The notes under the pieces were generated by a model that saw only the letters and a list, made by a program, of their open reading frames with translations, had not been told where the DNA came from and made no database searches. From NCBI RefSeq assembly GCF_011617705.1, contig NZ_CP050154.1, positions 2,232,001 through 2,296,000 on the forward strand: a DNA stretch of 64,000 nt. The letters are read 5' to 3'. Source of the DNA: Brevibacterium limosum. GTDB taxonomy: Bacteria > Actinomycetota > Actinomycetes > Actinomycetales > Brevibacteriaceae. Of the stretch, positions 59,784 through 64,000 are shown piece after piece. Both the position numbers and the translations under genes were made by a program. Each line of letters opens with the position of its first letter. The first letter of the stretch is position 1.

Positions 59784-60434
59784 TCAGCCGTCCAGGTCGA
59801 TGAGCTCGGGCACGATCTCGCGCAGCTCCTCGGCGGTGATCGGACCGCGCCGCAGGATGCGGGGCACATCCCCGCTGAGGTCGATGATGGTCGAGGACAT
59901 CCCCGCTTCCCGCACTCCCCCGTCGACGTAGATGTCGACATCGTCGCCGAGCATCTCCTGCGCTTCATCGGCGTTCTGGGCGGCGGGCCGTCCGGAGATA
60001 TTGGCACTCGACACGGCCAGCGGTCCGGTGCGGCCGAGCAGGGCCAGGGCTGACTCGTCATCGGGCATGCGCACGGCCACGGTTCCATGGGTGTCGCCGA
60101 GGTCCCAATCGAGGGAGGGCTGAGCGTTCGCGATGATCGTCAGCGGTCCGGGCCAGAACTTCGCAGTCAGCGCCAGCATGGTCTCATCGACCCCGTCGAC
60201 GAGACCGAAGACGGTCTCCGCACGCGGGACGAGAACCGGAGGCGGCATGTCTCGACCGCGGCCCTTGGCCGCGAGCAGCGCCGCCACGGCCGAGGCACTG
60301 AAGGCATCGGCGGCGATCCCATAGACCGTGTCGGTGGGGATGACGAGCAGATTGCCTGTGTCGACGACTCGAGCGCACTCGTCGAAGACGAGCTCACGGA
60401 TGTCGGCTTGGCTGACGTCGAATCGTCTCGACAC
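59784..60434 (-). CDS. L-threonylcarbamoyladenylate synthase (TsaC/Sua5/YrdC)
   Basis: 216 residues, GTG at 60434 with GGAG five bases upstream. Makes threonylcarbamoyl-AMP for tRNA t6A37. Motifs VIPTDTVYGIAADAF, KGRGRDMPPP, WPGPLTIIA, TVAVRMPDD and AVSSANISGRPA are all present. YrdC-length form without the Sua5 extension. Confidence 0.94.
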   Translation of the reverse strand: MSRRFDVSQADIRELVFDECARVVDTGNLLVIPTDTVYGIAADAFSASAVAALLAAKGRGRDMPPPVLVPRAETVFGLVDGVDETMLALTAKFWPGPLTIIANAQPSLDWDLGDTHGTVAVRMPDDESALALLGRTGPLAVSSANISGRPAAQNADEAQEMLGDDVDIYVDGGVREAGMSSTIIDLSGDVPRILRRGPITAEELREIVPELIDLDG

Positions 60435-60504
60435 GAGTTCTCCGTTTCGAATGTTCGGGTTGTGGTCTGGGCCGTGCACGGCACGGATTCGTCTCCGGTG
60501 TCTC

Positions 60505-61440
60505 CTACGACGAGCGGCGTGCCACCGTATAGCGGTCGCGTCCAGTGTAGTCCTGGAACGTGGCGGCATCTCTCAGACTGGCCGTGGCTGCCAGCAGTTC
60601 ACGCGCCCGAGCGCCCTGCTCCTCACTGTGTTCCATGAGGAAGAGTCCACCGGGTCGGAGCATCCGCTCGGCCTCAGGGATGATCAGCGCCGGAATCTCC
60701 AGACCCGAATCCCCGCCGTAGAGCGCGACAGCCGGATCGTGCTCGGCGACTTCCGGATCCCGCGGGACTGCCGCATCGGGAACATAGGGCGGGTTCGTCA
60801 CCACGATGTCGGCACGGTCGCGCAGATCGGGTCGCTCCTCGGTGACCTTCGTCGCATCTCCGGCGATGAACTCGACGGTCGACTCGCCGAGGCGGCTGTG
60901 GGCGAGGTTCTCCCGGGACCATTCGAGCGCTGCCGGTTCGAATTCGACGCCGAGGACGTCGACTCCATCGAATTCGGTGGCCACGGACAGCGAGATCGCT
61001 CCCGATCCCGAGCACAGGTCGATGACGAAGGGGCGTCGCTCACCGTCGTTCAACGGCGTTGCATCGAGGCCGGCTGCTGCGGACAATTCGACGAGTTCGG
61101 TCAGGACAGCTCCGGCGAGGAGCTCGGTCTCCGGCCGCGGCACGAAGACCCCGGGGCCCACCTTCAGCTCCAGGTGCCGGAAGTGGGCGATGCCGGTGAG
61201 ATGCTGCAGCGGAATCCGTTGCCGACGCAGGTCACAGAGTTCGGCGAATCGCCTGCTCACACCGGCAGGCACGGGGTCGTCGAAGAGTCGGCGGCGGCTC
61301 AGAGCCGACCGATCGATCTCCCAAGCGTGAGCGAGCAGTTCGACGGCGTCTGCTTCGGGGGTCGCGATTCCTGCGTCGGAGAGCAGATTGACGGCCCCAC
61401 GCAGGATCTCCGAGACGAGAGTCGGCCTGACGGTGTCCAG
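60505..61440 (-). CDS. prmC: Peptide chain release factor glutamine methyltransferase
   Basis: Methylates the GGQ glutamine of release factors. SAM motif DLCSGSGAIS and catalytic TNPPYVP are present. Conserved N-terminal sequence runs upstream of the first GTG (61272): translation of 61440-61273 gives DTVRPTLVSEILRGAVNLL, a normal PrmC start. No ATG, GTG or TTG exists in that frame for the first 60 codons upstream, but CTG at 61440 follows GGGGG by six bases, one base after the prfA stop. I therefore propose a CTG start and 311 residues. Confidence 0.85.
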   Translation of the reverse strand: MDTVRPTLVSEILRGAVNLLSDAGIATPEADAVELLAHAWEIDRSALSRRRLFDDPVPAGVSRRFAELCDLRRQRIPLQHLTGIAHFRHLELKVGPGVFVPRPETELLAGAVLTELVELSAAAGLDATPLNDGERRPFVIDLCSGSGAISLSVATEFDGVDVLGVEFEPAALEWSRENLAHSRLGESTVEFIAGDATKVTEERPDLRDRADIVVTNPPYVPDAAVPRDPEVAEHDPAVALYGGDSGLEIPALIIPEAERMLRPGGLFLMEHSEEQGARARELLAATASLRDAATFQDYTGRDRYTVARRSS

Positions 61441-61441
61441 G

Positions 61442-62518
61442 TCAGTCCCCCAGCGCGTCGAGGCGAGCGGCCTTGTCGGCGTCTCGGCAGGACCCGATGA
61501 CGGGATCGAGGTCGCCGGCCAGCACCTGGTCGAGGTTGTAGGCCTTGTACCCGGTGCGGTGATCGGTGATCCGATTCTCCGGGAAGTTGTACGTGCGGAT
61601 GCGTTCCGACCGGTCGACCGTACGCACCTGTGAGCGGCGGATGTCTGCGGCTTCCGCCGCGGCCTCCTCCGCCTGTTTGGCTAGGATCCTGGCGCGGAGC
61701 ATGCGCATCGCCGCGTCCTTGTTCTGCAGCTGTGACTTCTCGTTCTGGCAGCTCGCGGTGATTCCGGTCGGCAGGTGGGTGATTCGCACAGCGGAGTCGG
61801 TGGTGTTCACGGACTGGCCGCCGGGGCCCGAGGAACGGTAGACGTCGATGCGCAGATCGTGCTCGTCCAGCTGGACCTCTTCGGGCTCATCGACTTCGGG
61901 GAAAACGAGCACTCCGGCCGCCGAAGTGTGGATGCGGCCCTGGGATTCGGTGACCGGAACTCTCTGGACCCGGTGCACTCCGCCTTCGAACTTCACCCAG
62001 CCGTAGGCGCCGTCATCCTTGGCTTTGACAGCAAGGGTGACGTCTTTGTAGCCGCCGAGATCCGAATGAGTGGCGTCGAGGATCTGGCTCGACCACCCCC
62101 GCGAATCGATCCACCGCTGATACATCCGCAGCAGATCGCCGGCGAACAGTGCGGATTCGTCTCCGCCTTCGCCGGCCTTGATCTCGATGATCGCATCTCG
62201 GGAGTCATCCGGGTCGCTGGGGACCAGGAGATCCTTGAGCTCACCCTCGGCCGTGTCCATCTCTGCCGACAGCCGCTTCGCCTCGGCGGCGAAGTCGGCA
62301 TCGTCCTCAGCCAGTTCCACGGCGGCTGCGTGGTCGGCTTCGAGTTGGGCGAAGTGCCGGGCGGCCGCGGCGACTCTGTCGAGTTCCGCGTACCGCCTGG
62401 TCAGCTTCTTGGCCCGGCCGGCGTCGGCGTGGACCGCGGGGTCGGAGAGTTCCTCCTGCACCCGCGCATGCTCATCGAGCAGAGCGCTGACGCTGGCCGA
62501 GAGGGTGTCGTCGACCAT
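61442..62518 (-). CDS. prfA: Peptide chain release factor 1
   Basis: 358 residues. Reads UAA and UAG. GGQ motif in [10 protein letters not shown]; stop-recognition tripeptide PVT in [12 protein letters not shown], which marks RF1 rather than RF2. Starts one base after the rho stop; rpmE, often found between them, is absent. Confidence 0.96.
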   Translation of the reverse strand: MVDDTLSASVSALLDEHARVQEELSDPAVHADAGRAKKLTRRYAELDRVAAAARHFAQLEADHAAAVELAEDDADFAAEAKRLSAEMDTAEGELKDLLVPSDPDDSRDAIIEIKAGEGGDESALFAGDLLRMYQRWIDSRGWSSQILDATHSDLGGYKDVTLAVKAKDDGAYGWVKFEGGVHRVQRVPVTESQGRIHTSAAGVLVFPEVDEPEEVQLDEHDLRIDVYRSSGPGGQSVNTTDSAVRITHLPTGITASCQNEKSQLQNKDAAMRMLRARILAKQAEEAAAEAADIRRSQVRTVDRSERIRTYNFPENRITDHRTGYKAYNLDQVLAGDLDPVIGSCRDADKAARLDALGD

Positions 62519-62519
62519 C

Positions 62520-64000
<1,481 letters not shown>

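Overview
The window reads as a chromosomal segment of a high-GC Gram-positive bacterium (Actinomycetota). A Micrococcales genus such as Brevibacterium is my best guess. The genus is inferred from gene content and protein style, not from a database match. The supporting signs are strong G/C third positions, the clpP1-clpP2 pair, NucS in place of MutS/MutL, a thiol protein of the mycothiol-associated DsbA-like type, a MurA with Asp in place of the catalytic Cys, a type-2 IleS, and the order rho-prfA-prmC-TsaC/Sua5-WecA-like-atpI-atpBEFHAGDC-DUF2550-murA. Almost everything looks like core genome. I see no prophage, insertion sequence, integrase, CRISPR array or rRNA gene.

Layout. 1-2.8 kb: a sodium:amino-acid symporter cut by the window edge, divergent from an SPFH membrane protein. 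2.8-6.7 kb: RNase E/G, divergent from a VKOR-family protein. 6.8-12.7 kb: the ileS-folC-DUF4233-like-ndk operon on the minus strand, led by an isoleucine T-box. 12.7-18.6 kb: SDR oxidoreductase, acyltransferase, valS and an AIM24 protein. 18.8-24.5 kb: tig, then clpP1-clpP2-clpX-MFS with a near-perfect ClgR box in front. 24.7-28.5 kb: a frameshifted Tat-type glycoside-hydrolase-like gene, tRNA-Gly, tRNA-Pro, an alcohol dehydrogenase with rpiB, and a DsbA-like protein. 28.6-35.5 kb: pepN-MscS-truncated haemoglobin, then two thioesterase loci. 35.6-42.5 kb: ettA, a lipoprotein, a second SSB and two tandem dynamin-like GTPases, then tRNA-Arg. 42.7-47.6 kb: a small membrane protein, a thiamine-binding-like protein, thiolase, a DivIVA-like coiled-coil protein, a zinc-ribbon protein and nucS. 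47.8-48.8 kb: an AbiEi/endonuclease-like gene broken by a 22-bp tandem duplication. 49.2-64 kb: murA, DUF2550, the whole F1Fo ATP synthase operon, WecA-like, TsaC/Sua5, prmC, prfA and rho (cut by the window end).

Coordination. The minus-strand block from rho to murA couples translation termination factors (PrfA and its methylase PrmC), tRNA t6A synthesis, lipid-linked sugar initiation, ATP synthase and peptidoglycan precursor synthesis through repeated stop/start overlaps. Protein quality control (Tig, ClpP1P2X) is a second block.

Most useful second-look items: the ileS translational T-box; the ClgR operator; the 22-bp duplication that splits a gene which reads as one intact protein if one copy is removed; the probable CTG start of prmC; the ATP synthase epsilon subunit lacking its helical domain; a palindrome on the ATP synthase promoter; and the SSB plus twin dynamin-like GTPase cluster, which is the best candidate here for an undescribed system.
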